The notes under the pieces are model-generated. The model was not told where the DNA came from, made no database searches, and worked only from the letters and a program-made list of their open reading frames with translations. DNA of 64,000 nucleotides from contig NZ_JAGGLV010000007.1 of assembly GCF_017874735.1 (NCBI RefSeq), forward strand, positions 124,001-188,000. The letters run 5' to 3'. The position numbers and the translations under genes were made by a program. This document shows, one piece after another, positions 51,573 through 59,557 of this stretch; the first letter of the stretch is position 1; each line of letters starts with the position of its first letter. Origin of the DNA: Paenibacillus silagei (GTDB taxonomy: Bacteria; Bacillota; Bacilli; Paenibacillales; Paenibacillaceae).

Positions 51573-52421
51573 TCAATGGGATAAGCAATAGATGAGGATG
51601 GCCTGCTGAAGATAGATCAGGCTTTTCTTGAACCCGAATCCGGCAAAATAAGGCGAAGCAATTACCTCTTCACTGACCTCCTCGTTGCGGAAGAAGGGAG
51701 GACAGGGGTTCAGCAGCGCCCCGGGTCTTGTCTGCTTCATCCGGTCCAGTGTAATCTGATAGGTACTGATATACTCCGGGGTCAGGAAATCCTTAGGCAA
51801 TGAATCGGTTAGAATCACATCGCTCTCCGGTAACACGCTATCCAGGCTTGTATGAAAGGTATAGCCCGGGTGATTGCCGCTGGCCATCTCATGACCTGGC
51901 GTGCATACATGATGGAAGGATAGATTCAGGGCTTGCGCCGCCTCCAGCCAGGTTCTTGATATATTGCCGGGCGGTCCCACGAAGGTGTAGGTCAGCTCCC
52001 GGTAGTTGTCCCGGAGGGTGCGCAGAGCATACAGGTCAGCCATAATCTCGCAGGGATGATTATGTGCGGTCATTGCATTAATAACGGGAACAGAGGCGTG
52101 TGCAGACAGCTCCTCCAGTTTGCAGAGATCCGGGATTCTGGCAATGATGCCATCCCCCCAGTTCTCCAGGTAGCGGACGATATCACCCGGCGCTTCTTTC
52201 TTGTTGAGCGTCTCCGGCGGAAAGGTAATGCAGGCCCCGCCCAGATCGCTGATGCCTTTCTCGAAGCTGACCCGTGTCCGCAGACTGGTCTCCGGGAAGA
52301 AGAGAATCATGGTCTTGCCTTTGAGTAATGGTTCAGATTTTCGGAGACGAAGCCGGTCGGTTAATTCAAAGATATCCAGAATCTGCTCTGAAGTAAGCTG
52401 GTTGATATTCAAAAAATGCAT
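51573..52421 (-). CDS. Atypical aspartate/ornithine carbamoyltransferase
   Basis: A 282-residue member of the carbamoyltransferase family. The carbamoyl-phosphate loop SLRTRVSFEKG (about 44-54) and the second loop 'HNHPCEIMADL' (about 119-129) are clear. It departs from known enzymes: HPCE instead of HPCQ (ornithine) or HPTQ (aspartate), LNPCPP where OTCases have HCLP, and no SMG loop. It is also about 30-50 residues shorter. Carbamoyl phosphate is therefore probably used, but the acceptor is likely neither ornithine nor aspartate. No arginine or pyrimidine genes lie nearby. ATG 52421 follows GGGGGA; the frame is open to 52505. Confidence 0.8.
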   Translation of the reverse strand: MHFLNINQLTSEQILDIFELTDRLRLRKSEPLLKGKTMILFFPETSLRTRVSFEKGISDLGGACITFPPETLNKKEAPGDIVRYLENWGDGIIARIPDLCKLEELSAHASVPVINAMTAHNHPCEIMADLYALRTLRDNYRELTYTFVGPPGNISRTWLEAAQALNLSFHHVCTPGHEMASGNHPGYTFHTSLDSVLPESDVILTDSLPKDFLTPEYISTYQITLDRMKQTRPGALLNPCPPFFRNEEVSEEVIASPYFAGFGFKKSLIYLQQAILIYCLSH

Positions 52422-52605
52422 AGATGTATCCCCCGGTAAATGAGAAATCAGCAATAATTGCCGGTTGAATAAATATACAATAATAAGGAATAGTATACAA
52501 CCCATTTAATGTTAAAAAGCACATTCTACCGGCAGTTGAATAAAAGGGATGCAGCCGTTCAACCAGCGATTGATAGGATTGTGCATGCTGAAATGCTATG
52601 CTGTT

Positions 52606-52635
52606 TTCGACAGTGTGCACTGTACATTTTATAAT
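52606..52635 (+). promoter_or_regulatory. Promoter with operator for the XRE gene
   Basis: TTCGAC (52606-52611), 18-bp spacer, TATAAT (52630-52635). Within the spacer ACAGTG-TG-CACTGT (52610-52623) is a 6-2-6 inverted repeat, a plausible autoregulatory operator. The remaining 52422-52605 is AT-rich with no supported feature. Confidence 0.6.
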
Positions 52636-52649
52636 CTCGGAGGGATATC

Positions 52650-53573
52650 ATGCTCGACTTACGTAGAATTGGGGCTTATATTTCGCGGCTTCGCAAAGAC
52701 CAGGACTGGACCCAGCTGGAGCTTGCCGATCAACTGAATGTAAGTCATCAGGCGGTCTCGAAATGGGAGCGTGGCGACTCGCTGCCGGATATTGGAACAC
52801 TTCCGCAGGTTGCGGGGTTATTCGGCCTAACCGTAGACGACATTTTGAATGCAGGAGATCACGCAGAACATCGGGAGCACCTGCATCTGGGTCGGATCGT
52901 AGAGGAGATTGCAGAGAACAGGCCGGGCCAGGTTACAGAGCTGGTCAATGCCGGTAAGCTGGAGATGGAAGAGCTTGTAGAGGTAGCGCCTTTTGTAAAA
53001 GCTAGTGCCCTGAATAAGGTTACAGAGGGCATAGACAGCAGCGTCCTTACGCTAGAGGTAATTATGCGGCTGGCCCCGTTCCTGGGAAGAGATACATTGG
53101 ATGAACTGGTTCGTCAGGCTGAACAGAAAGAAATAGCTTGGAATGTCATTTCTGGACTTGCCCCGTTCGTCAGCAGCACCACCTTAAGCCGGCTGGTCGA
53201 TCAATCAGTAGACGGTTCCAGAGAGGTGAACAATCTTGTCGGCATCGCCCCGTTTCTGGAACGGGAACAGCTGGACCTGTTGGTGCAACAAGCCAGAGGG
53301 GAGAGCCCCAGCTGGCATTCCATTCAAGGGCTGGCCCCCTTTATTAGCAGAGAGACGTTAGGCAATCTAGTTGACCGGGTGGCAGACGGTACTGTCGATG
53401 GAAATCGGCTCACAGGCCTCGCTCCTTTTCTGGACAGAAGGAAGCTTGAGAAGTTGCTTGGTGAAGTCGAAGCGGATCAGCTCAGCCCGGATTTGTTGGC
53501 TAGCCTAGCTCCTTTCCTGGATCAAGGGACGTTAAGCAGAATGGTGACAGGCTTACTGAATTCAGGAAGGTAG
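52650..53573 (+). CDS. XRE regulator with 29-residue C-terminal repeats
   Basis: A 307-residue protein. Residues 1-65 are a classical XRE helix-turn-helix ('WTQLELADQLNVSHQAVSKW', 'ERGDSLPDIGTLPQVAGLF'). From about residue 112 to the end, seven units with a strict 29-residue period follow, each opening with (L/V/I)APF and a conserved 'xxLxxLV' five residues later. Such a regular helical array probably forms a protein-binding solenoid or oligomerisation platform. GGAGGG precedes the ATG. Targets are unknown; a palindrome in its own promoter suggests autoregulation. Confidence 0.87.
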   Translation: MLDLRRIGAYISRLRKDQDWTQLELADQLNVSHQAVSKWERGDSLPDIGTLPQVAGLFGLTVDDILNAGDHAEHREHLHLGRIVEEIAENRPGQVTELVNAGKLEMEELVEVAPFVKASALNKVTEGIDSSVLTLEVIMRLAPFLGRDTLDELVRQAEQKEIAWNVISGLAPFVSSTTLSRLVDQSVDGSREVNNLVGIAPFLEREQLDLLVQQARGESPSWHSIQGLAPFISRETLGNLVDRVADGTVDGNRLTGLAPFLDRRKLEKLLGEVEADQLSPDLLASLAPFLDQGTLSRMVTGLLNSGR

Positions 53574-53596
53574 ACAGCAAAAGGAAAATAGACAGG

Positions 53597-53641
53597 CAAA
53601 AAAACAGAGCACCGGCGTAACCGCCGCCATGCTCTGTTTTG
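53597..53641. terminator. Bidirectional terminator
   Basis: AAAACAGAGCA pairs with TGCTCTGTTTT around an inner CGGCG/CGCCG stem, between the XRE gene and the convergent telA. Confidence 0.85.
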
Positions 53642-53662
53642 CGTTAAATATGGGCAGTGATA

Positions 53663-54802
53663 CTACAGCCCGAGCGTATTGCCCTTTTCTAGCCGCTGAA
53701 TCTGCTGTTCCCCGTTATCTGCCAGCTCCCGGAACTGGGTAATGGTCTCCTGCATCTTGGGGAGCGCCTCCTGCTTGTAGGTGCTGATTGAATCCAGGGC
53801 AGAGAGAACGTCTGTGAAGGCCTGCTTCAGCGTATCGACCGAAATACTGGTTTCAAGCGATTGCTTATGAATGGCAGCACCCTGCTCCTTAAGCATTCTG
53901 GAGGTGCCGCTGATCAGATTGTCGGTGGTCTGGTTCAGCAGCTCGATTTTTTGGAGCACGATCTTCTGGTTGTACAAAGCGCTGGCTACTGTAACCGAAA
54001 TTTTGAGCGCAGATACCGTGACATTCCGTGCTCTGTCGACTCCACGGATCAGTTCCTTGTTGTTGCGGATAACAACCTCAATGGCCATAATTCCCTGTTG
54101 ATTAACCACGAGCATCTGCTGCAGATCCATGACCCGCTGGCGCAGCGGGAACAGCACTTCCTCCGTGATGAACCGCACCTTATCCTCATCTTCACCGCGC
54201 TGCTTGGCCGCTTCAATCTGCTTCTCGATCTCCTCGTCCATCAGGATGCCGAGCTGAATCTCCTTCTTAAGGCGCTTGGTCAGCTCCCGCAGGGTCTGCT
54301 GTTCAATCTCCAGTGTCGTATTGTCATTCTTCAGCACGGCTTTGCCTTTATCCAGAGATAGGATAATATCTGAGATGACAGCATCGGCCTTTTGATATTT
54401 GGCGAAATAATTACGCAGGGGGTGAAAAAACTTGCCGAGGAACCCGCTTTTGGCAAAATCGACCGCGCTGGGGTCCAGATCCTTGAGCTGCTGGTGCAGC
54501 TCGGTTAATCCCTTGGCGACCTGGCCGCCTTCATCCCCGGTCTTGGACAGATTGCCCACCGATACCTGAAGCAGGGAGTTCTTCTCCGACGAGGAGCGCA
54601 TGGTGCCCATCCCGAAGCTGTCAATCGACTGCAGCACGGCCTTGCGTTTCTCCAGAGACTCGAAGTCCAGCTCCAGAATGCTGGAGACATTATTGATCGC
54701 CTGCTCCTTAAGCTGGGTGACTTCCTCCGGCTCCGGCTGGACCTGCTCCTCGATGACCGATTTCAGCTTCTCGGGGCTGGGAATTTCCATGGTGAATGAC
54801 AT
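53663..54802 (-). CDS. TelA/KlaA-family toxic anion resistance protein (YaaN-like)
   Basis: A 379-residue, strongly coiled-coil soluble protein. Family features are 'SFGMGTMRSSSEKNSLL' (about 62-78), 'DLDPSAVDFAKSGFLGKFF' (about 108-126) and the long helices ending 'VVIRNNKELIRGVDRARNVT' (about 235-255). TelA proteins are associated with tellurite and envelope stress; the mechanism is not known. AAGGAGGG precedes ATG 54802. Last gene of a three-gene operon with a vWA protein and an XpaC-like protein, similar to the Bacillus xpaC-yaaN pair. Confidence 0.9.
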   Translation of the reverse strand: MSFTMEIPSPEKLKSVIEEQVQPEPEEVTQLKEQAINNVSSILELDFESLEKRKAVLQSIDSFGMGTMRSSSEKNSLLQVSVGNLSKTGDEGGQVAKGLTELHQQLKDLDPSAVDFAKSGFLGKFFHPLRNYFAKYQKADAVISDIILSLDKGKAVLKNDNTTLEIEQQTLRELTKRLKKEIQLGILMDEEIEKQIEAAKQRGEDEDKVRFITEEVLFPLRQRVMDLQQMLVVNQQGIMAIEVVIRNNKELIRGVDRARNVTVSALKISVTVASALYNQKIVLQKIELLNQTTDNLISGTSRMLKEQGAAIHKQSLETSISVDTLKQAFTDVLSALDSISTYKQEALPKMQETITQFRELADNGEQQIQRLEKGNTLGL

Positions 54803-54828
54803 ATGAACCCTCCTTCAGAATATAAAGT

Positions 54829-56514
54829 CTACATTTGCACGTTGAGCAGGTTTCCGATTTTGTATACTACATCCTCTGTGTCAGCGTTGATATTGGCCGC
54901 CTCGTTGATGCTGGAGATGCTCTCCAGTGCCTTGATATTGGCGTTATATCCAATGGTGTATACCGGAATCTTGTAAGTCTCGATCAGGCCCCGGATATCA
55001 TCCAGGGAATGGCCTTCGTTGGTCTCCCCGTCGCTAAGCACGAAGATCAGGGGCTTCATATCCGGGTTCACCGCCAGCTCATCCTTCAGCATCTTCATCG
55101 CAACCACCAACCCGTCGAAGGTAGCCGTGCCGCCCACAGGCTGAAGGCTGTTAATCGCTCCTACGAACATGGACTGCTGATTGGTGTCATATTTGCCGAT
55201 GGGCAGATTGATGGTCACATCACTGGAATAGGAGACGAAGCCGATGCTGTTGTCCTTGCCGAGGAATTTCTGGCCCTTCAGCAGGGACTCCTTGAGACGG
55301 TTCAGCGGCTCGCCGGCCATGCTGCCTGAGACATCGGCTACGAATACTGCCGCAATCGGCTTGCTGCCGTTCTTTTTCTCCTTCCAGAGCTTCTGGGCCG
55401 AGGAGAGAATGGAGCCGTCAACCGGTGCCAGCTCGGAGACATAGTCCGTCAGGCCGTTGAAGCCCTTGTCCGCAGCCGTCTTCTGGTACTTATCCTGCTG
55501 GACGAATTCGCCGAACTTCTTGATGATCGCCAGCTTCTCCGGCGGCAGCTGCCCGAGTGCATACAGCGGGCTGTCATGTCTTACCCCGAACGGGGTGAAC
55601 ACATAACCGCTGGTCAAATCCTTCGCATTGACGAAGGTCTGATACTCAAGGACGAAGGCATCCAGCATGCCGGATTTGGCGGCTTCCCGCATTTGGAGGG
55701 TGGTGGAGGCGATGAAGGGCACGTTGGCCTGGAACTTCTCGAAGCCTTGAACGGCCTTGTCTCCCAGCAGATCCGTACTGTCGAAGGTACTCAGTGCGGT
55801 GACCAGGAAGTTCAGCCCCGTTGAGCTGGCAAAAGGATCGGTGTACCCCATCGCCAGCTCATTAGCCGCAATGGCATCGGTAATTGTCTTGACGTTGATC
55901 GAGCCGTATTTGTCGACCAGCTGATCGTATTTCTGCTTGCTCATTACCACTCCGGCCACGTTGCCGGTCAGACGCTTCGTAACCAGCTCGGCCTGCACGC
56001 CGCCGGCCTTGACCATCTCGCCCCATAGCTCATTAGAGGGAGTGAAGGCGTCAGGCACATATTTGCCGGACCGGATATAATCAGCGGCTGTGCCGGAAGC
56101 GATGTTGCGGATTTTGACTGAGGCGGGTTTGCCGTCTATTGTAATACCGGCAGCGTTGAAGTCTGCGGCGACCTCATTCAGCCAGCCGTCATTGCCTGTT
56201 CCTGACTTCTCCGTGGAGGAGAAAATCTCGACGAAGCTATCCGTGGTGCTCTCAATGGAGATGGGGAACTTGGAGATATCGGGCAACGAATCGCCGATGG
56301 ATGCCGGATCAAGATCGATCTGCCCTTTTACAGGCTCAGCACTGGTCACGTTGATATCCTTATAGATGCGGTTGAGTCTTTTGTCGGCGTCTTCGGCAGA
56401 GATTTCTGTCTTGGATTTGCCCAGATTGGACGTTAAGGTAATGCCGAAATAGACAAGTGCGAAGACGGATGCGGCGATAATGCCGAGTATGAACAGTGTT
56501 TTGCCTTTCCTCAT
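54829..56514 (-). CDS. Membrane-anchored protein: solute-binding-like domain plus vWA
   Basis: A 561-residue protein anchored by one N-terminal helix (about residues 7-29). Residues 80-370 look like an extracellular solute-binding domain of the bacterial type ('FVEIFSSTEKSGTGNDGWLN' and 'YIRSGKYVPDAFTPSNELW'). Residues 390-555 are a vWA domain with intact MIDAS DVSGSMAG (about 402), 'GGTATFDGL' and 'VLSDGETNEG'. The whole domain pair would face the outside. It lies between the TelA and XpaC-like genes with 18- and 26-bp gaps, so the three products probably cooperate. AAGGGAG precedes the ATG. Confidence 0.87.
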   Translation of the reverse strand: MRKGKTLFILGIIAASVFALVYFGITLTSNLGKSKTEISAEDADKRLNRIYKDINVTSAEPVKGQIDLDPASIGDSLPDISKFPISIESTTDSFVEIFSSTEKSGTGNDGWLNEVAADFNAAGITIDGKPASVKIRNIASGTAADYIRSGKYVPDAFTPSNELWGEMVKAGGVQAELVTKRLTGNVAGVVMSKQKYDQLVDKYGSINVKTITDAIAANELAMGYTDPFASSTGLNFLVTALSTFDSTDLLGDKAVQGFEKFQANVPFIASTTLQMREAAKSGMLDAFVLEYQTFVNAKDLTSGYVFTPFGVRHDSPLYALGQLPPEKLAIIKKFGEFVQQDKYQKTAADKGFNGLTDYVSELAPVDGSILSSAQKLWKEKKNGSKPIAAVFVADVSGSMAGEPLNRLKESLLKGQKFLGKDNSIGFVSYSSDVTINLPIGKYDTNQQSMFVGAINSLQPVGGTATFDGLVVAMKMLKDELAVNPDMKPLIFVLSDGETNEGHSLDDIRGLIETYKIPVYTIGYNANIKALESISSINEAANINADTEDVVYKIGNLLNVQM

Positions 56515-56532
56515 AGGTTCATCTCCCTTTCC

Positions 56533-57273
56533 TTACTGATAGAGTTTCGTCTGCCCGATCAGGGCGGTCAATTCCTGCATGCATGGCATTTCTTCCACAT
56601 TGCTATAATCTGCGCTGCCCAGCTCGGTAATCTCCAGCAGCAGCTGATCCAGCTTCAACAGAATTTCCTCATTGGCCCCGAGGCAGCCTTTGACATAGGA
56701 GAGATATTCGTTGTATAGGGCGGTTTTCTTCTGAATCAGGGAACTGGAGAACCGGCTTGACGCGTTATCGGCGCTGAATTTGGCGAACTCCGCGGCATCG
56801 AATACACTAAGCTTGTTCAGAAGCCCCCGGATATTCAGGTAGAAGAGCTTCTCAACCTCCATAATGACGGAATGAAACTTGCGGAAGCTGAGCTCAGCCG
56901 GATCGAACCTGCGGCCCAGCACCTGGAGCAGTGCGGTCTTCTTCTTCTCAATCCGCTCCATCTGGTCCAGGGCGAGGGAGATATCATCCTTCAGCACCTT
57001 CACATTCCGGTGACGGCCGAGGCCTGCAATGTAATCCTCCCGCGTCTCTAATTGCACGCTGACGGGCTTGGCAGCCGGGGGTTTGAAGAGCAAGGTGTAA
57101 CTGCCGTATAGGACGACCAGTAGACTGATGATTAGCAGGGTTACTGCCGATGCCGTTTCCAGCGGGCTTCCGCCGATCTCGACACCTAGCAGGCCGGGAG
57201 ATAGAACAATGACATTTAAGATGACAACTCCGGCAATCATGCCGAATAGCTTAACGGGCCCGGATCTGTTCAG
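56533..57273 (-). CDS. XpaC-like membrane protein, probable CTG start
   Basis: A 246-residue protein with two N-terminal membrane helices (about 10-30 and 42-62) followed by a long cytosolic coiled-coil region ('DDISLALDQMERIEKKKTAL'). Topology and position next to telA match XpaC (5-bromo-4-chloroindolyl phosphate hydrolysis family); the sequence match itself is only moderate. The first ATG (57240) has no Shine-Dalgarno, but GGAGGAGGTG (57289-57280) lies six bases before an in-frame CTG at 57273, which I take as start; no ATG, GTG or TTG lies between it and the upstream stop. It is the first gene of the operon. Confidence 0.72.
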   Translation of the reverse strand: MNRSGPVKLFGMIAGVVILNVIVLSPGLLGVEIGGSPLETASAVTLLIISLLVVLYGSYTLLFKPPAAKPVSVQLETREDYIAGLGRHRNVKVLKDDISLALDQMERIEKKKTALLQVLGRRFDPAELSFRKFHSVIMEVEKLFYLNIRGLLNKLSVFDAAEFAKFSADNASSRFSSSLIQKKTALYNEYLSYVKGCLGANEEILLKLDQLLLEITELGSADYSNVEEMPCMQELTALIGQTKLYQ

Positions 57274-57360
57274 GATCTACACCTCCTCCGTAGTAGTATA
57301 TTTGGGGATAGCAGCTTGAATCACATGAAATGGGTTGGAATGAAGGCTATTACAGACTGC

Positions 57361-57387
57361 TACGTATCGAAACTTGTCAATGTTTCA
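57361..57387 (-). promoter_or_regulatory. ECF-type promoter of the TelA/vWA/XpaC-like operon
   Basis: On the minus strand TGAAAC (57387-57382), 17-bp spacer, CGTA (57364-57361). It matches the sigma-W-like pattern TGAAAC-N16/17-CGTA and lies about 75 bp before the GGAGGAGG site. From memory, Bacillus xpaC-yaaN is also under sigma-W. Confidence 0.65.
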
Positions 57388-57658
57388 AATTTTTACGATC
57401 GCGCCGGATTGAGGACGGGTCTTCACCATATGTAAGGCTCCTTTCGAATGAACTGCTGAATTGAGTTATATTTTATCATAATTTGGGAGAGGGGGGGCTG
57501 TGTTTGTTATTGTTCATTGGCTGGAGAATTGATTAAAAAGAGGTCTACGTACGGTGAATTTCAAATTTAAAAGAAATATAGGTTGACGTCAGCTCACTTG
57601 GCGTGTAACATACAAAGAGTCGTCAACCAGGCAATAATTTCATAACTCTATATTGTTC

Positions 57659-57781
57659 TCGTATAACCTCGCAGCCATTCAGATATCACAGGGCGAGGGT
57701 TTCTACAGGAAGCCTACTCTTCCTAACTACGATGATAAGGACCATGAACCAGCGGTCCCTGTCCCGGAGTTAGGATTTTTT
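57659..57781 (+). ncRNA. Purine-type riboswitch-like leader with terminator
   Basis: Three-way junction: P1 TCGTA (57659-57663)/TACGA (57728-57732); J1/2 TAA; P2 CCTCGC (57667-57672)/GCGAGG (57693-57698); J2/3 GTTTCTAC (57699-57706), identical to the purine aptamer core; P3 AGGAAG/CTTCCT (57707-57724); J3/1 AAC. L2 is about 20 nt instead of 7 and L3 is not the usual kissing loop. TCCTAACT (57721-57728) can instead pair with AGTTAGGA (57768-57775) before TTTTTT, forming a terminator. Binding would therefore turn the EamA gene on. The rest of 57388-57658 shows nothing supported. Confidence 0.7.
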
Positions 57782-57849
57782 GCGTCTCTGCGGTCCTTGA
57801 CCTTGACGCAGCAACATTCAGATCAGAAGATTCAGGAGGCATAACAGAC

Positions 57850-58815
57850 ATGAAAGATATGAAATATTTAATCTCCGTACTTGTAGGCGCTATGAGCTAC
57901 GGCATTTTATCAACGATTGTTGTATTGGCTTACGGGCAAGGTTACAAGCTGGGAGAGGTGGTCGGCACTCAGCTCTTAACCGGCTGTATTCTCGCCTGGC
58001 TGCTTGCGTTATATACCAAGCTCAGAGCGAACCGCAAGCCGCGCAGCACAGCGAACGTTACAGCACCCGCCAAGGCGCTTCCCGCCCGGCTGACCTGGAA
58101 GCATAGACTGTTCTTGATGATGGCCGGTGCGCCAACCGTGGTTACGGGTCTGCTGTACTACCAGTCGCTCCGGTATATTCCGGCTTCGCTGGCGATTATC
58201 CTGCTGTTCCAGTTCACCTGGATCAGTGTACTGATTCAGGCGGTAAGCAAACGTCAGCGCCCAGACAAAATCACGGTGCTGACGCTGATCCTGCTGTTCG
58301 GCGGAACCCTGCTGGCCGCAGGTATTCTGAATCAGGGAGCTGCCGAGTTTAACCTGCTGGGGCTGCTGCTGGGATTATTATCGGCAGTCAGCTATTCGAT
58401 GTTCATTATCTTCAGCGGCAAAGCCGTTCCTTCGGCCCATCCGGCCTACCGGAGCGCCTGGATGGTCACTGGCGGCCTAGTCCTGCTGTGTATCCTGTTC
58501 CCGCCGACCTTCCTGTTTAACGGTATGCTATGGGGACCGCTGCTGCTGTTCGGCTTCCTGCTGGGCTTGTTCGGCGCCTTTATCCCGCCGCTGCTGTTCG
58601 CCATCGGGGTTCCGCATATCGGCGGAGGGATGGCCGGTATTCTGGGCGCCGTCGAACTGCCTGTGGCTGTCTTAATGTCCTCGTTCGTATTGCAAGAGCA
58701 TGTAAGTCTTCTGCAATGGACCGGAGTGGTGCTGGTGTTGCTGGGTGTGGTATTGCCGGAGCTGTATAAGCTGCGGTGGGGAAATGCTCAGAGCGTGAGT
58801 TCATCATCGGTCTGA
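57850..58815 (+). CDS. EamA-family (DMT) transporter
   Basis: A 321-residue membrane protein with ten hydrophobic helices in two EamA halves, each about 145 residues, separated by the cytosolic loop near residue 135. Helix texts such as 'TGLLYYQSLRYIPASLAIIL' and 'GGGMAGILGAVELPVAVLMS' are typical of drug/metabolite exporters. AGGAGG (57834-57839) is ten bases before the ATG. The leader folds like a purine riboswitch, so the substrate may be a purine, nucleoside or purine-derived compound; this is an inference. A terminator follows. Confidence 0.88.
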   Translation: MKDMKYLISVLVGAMSYGILSTIVVLAYGQGYKLGEVVGTQLLTGCILAWLLALYTKLRANRKPRSTANVTAPAKALPARLTWKHRLFLMMAGAPTVVTGLLYYQSLRYIPASLAIILLFQFTWISVLIQAVSKRQRPDKITVLTLILLFGGTLLAAGILNQGAAEFNLLGLLLGLLSAVSYSMFIIFSGKAVPSAHPAYRSAWMVTGGLVLLCILFPPTFLFNGMLWGPLLLFGFLLGLFGAFIPPLLFAIGVPHIGGGMAGILGAVELPVAVLMSSFVLQEHVSLLQWTGVVLVLLGVVLPELYKLRWGNAQSVSSSSV

Positions 58816-58835
58816 GCTCAGGAGGATAGAAGAAG

Positions 58836-58871
58836 AGGAGTGTTCCCAGTGAATAGGGGAGCACTCCTTTT
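58836..58871 (+). terminator. Terminator of the EamA gene
   Basis: AGGAGTGTTCCC pairs with GGGAGCACTCCT with one mismatch, then TTTT. Confidence 0.8.
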
Positions 58872-58902
58872 ACAGTTAGCATTGTTGTCTTTGTCTGTGG
58901 AA

Positions 58903-59376
58903 CTATATGGATGTTGACTTGTAACTTTCTTGTAAAATTTGTTTTGCGATATAAATGATCTGCCCCGTATGCTCCGAGTAATGTGCGGCACATTGATGCA
59001 ACATATCCAGATTTGTTCTTTCACGACTCCTGACCCATTGTGTTTGCTCTAACTCTTCATCGGTAATGTTTTTTACCGTGGCAATGATCAATTCAAACTT
59101 AGCTTGGATGATCTGTTCCAGTTCGGACCTGGTAATATACGTTGGTTTGAGCTCCTCATCACGATTTCTATGAACGTCTTGATGTAAAATTCCCTTTAAA
59201 ATTCTTTCATGAATGTTACCTTCAACATGTTTTATTAATGTCGAGATGCTGTTACTTGTGTTATCAGGTCTCCAATTTACTTGTTCATCATTGAGTTGTT
59301 GCAGGGCTTTAATTAGACGTGTACTTATCTCATCAAACTTTTTTGAAAGCCAATCCTTGTTAAAATCATATTTCAT
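58903..59376 (-). CDS. DinB-like (DUF1572) four-helix protein
   Basis: A 157-residue four-helix-bundle protein of the DinB/DUF1572 group, a putative metal-dependent transferase of unknown substrate. The three His ligands typical of the fold are seen in 'STLIKHVEGN' (about 50), 'LDMLHQCAAHYSEHTGQIIY' (about 125-137). AGGAGGTAAT lies before ATG 59376. Its sequence is visibly richer in A and T than the neighbouring genes, with many AAA and TTT codons, a hint of separate origin. Confidence 0.83.
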   Translation of the reverse strand: MKYDFNKDWLSKKFDEISTRLIKALQQLNDEQVNWRPDNTSNSISTLIKHVEGNIHERILKGILHQDVHRNRDEELKPTYITRSELEQIIQAKFELIIATVKNITDEELEQTQWVRSRERTNLDMLHQCAAHYSEHTGQIIYIAKQILQESYKSTSI

Positions 59377-59500
59377 TGATATTACCTCCTAAGAATATGA
59401 CTGCCATATTTTACTTGTTCGACTTAATGTTCTTGTAATCCTTCTTACTAACTAAGGGAAATGGTAATGTTTTCTCGTTTGGTGCTTTTCACTATGTCAT

Positions 59501-59517
59501 TTGTAAGCGCAAACATT
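59501..59517 (+). promoter_or_regulatory. CcpA cre site
   Basis: TTGTAAGCGCAAACATT fits the consensus WTGNAARCGNWWWCAWW at every position. It lies just upstream of the licT promoter, implying glucose repression of the bgl operon. Confidence 0.8.
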
Positions 59518-59521
59518 TTTG

Positions 59522-59550
59522 TTGCCAAAAGTGAAATTCAGTGCTATTCT
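59522..59550 (+). promoter_or_regulatory. Promoter of the licT-bglP-bglH operon
   Basis: TTGCCA (59522-59527), 17-bp spacer, TATTCT (59545-59550). Transcription would start near 59557, at the first base of the RAT-like sequence. Confidence 0.65.
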
Positions 59551-59557
59551 GAATTTG

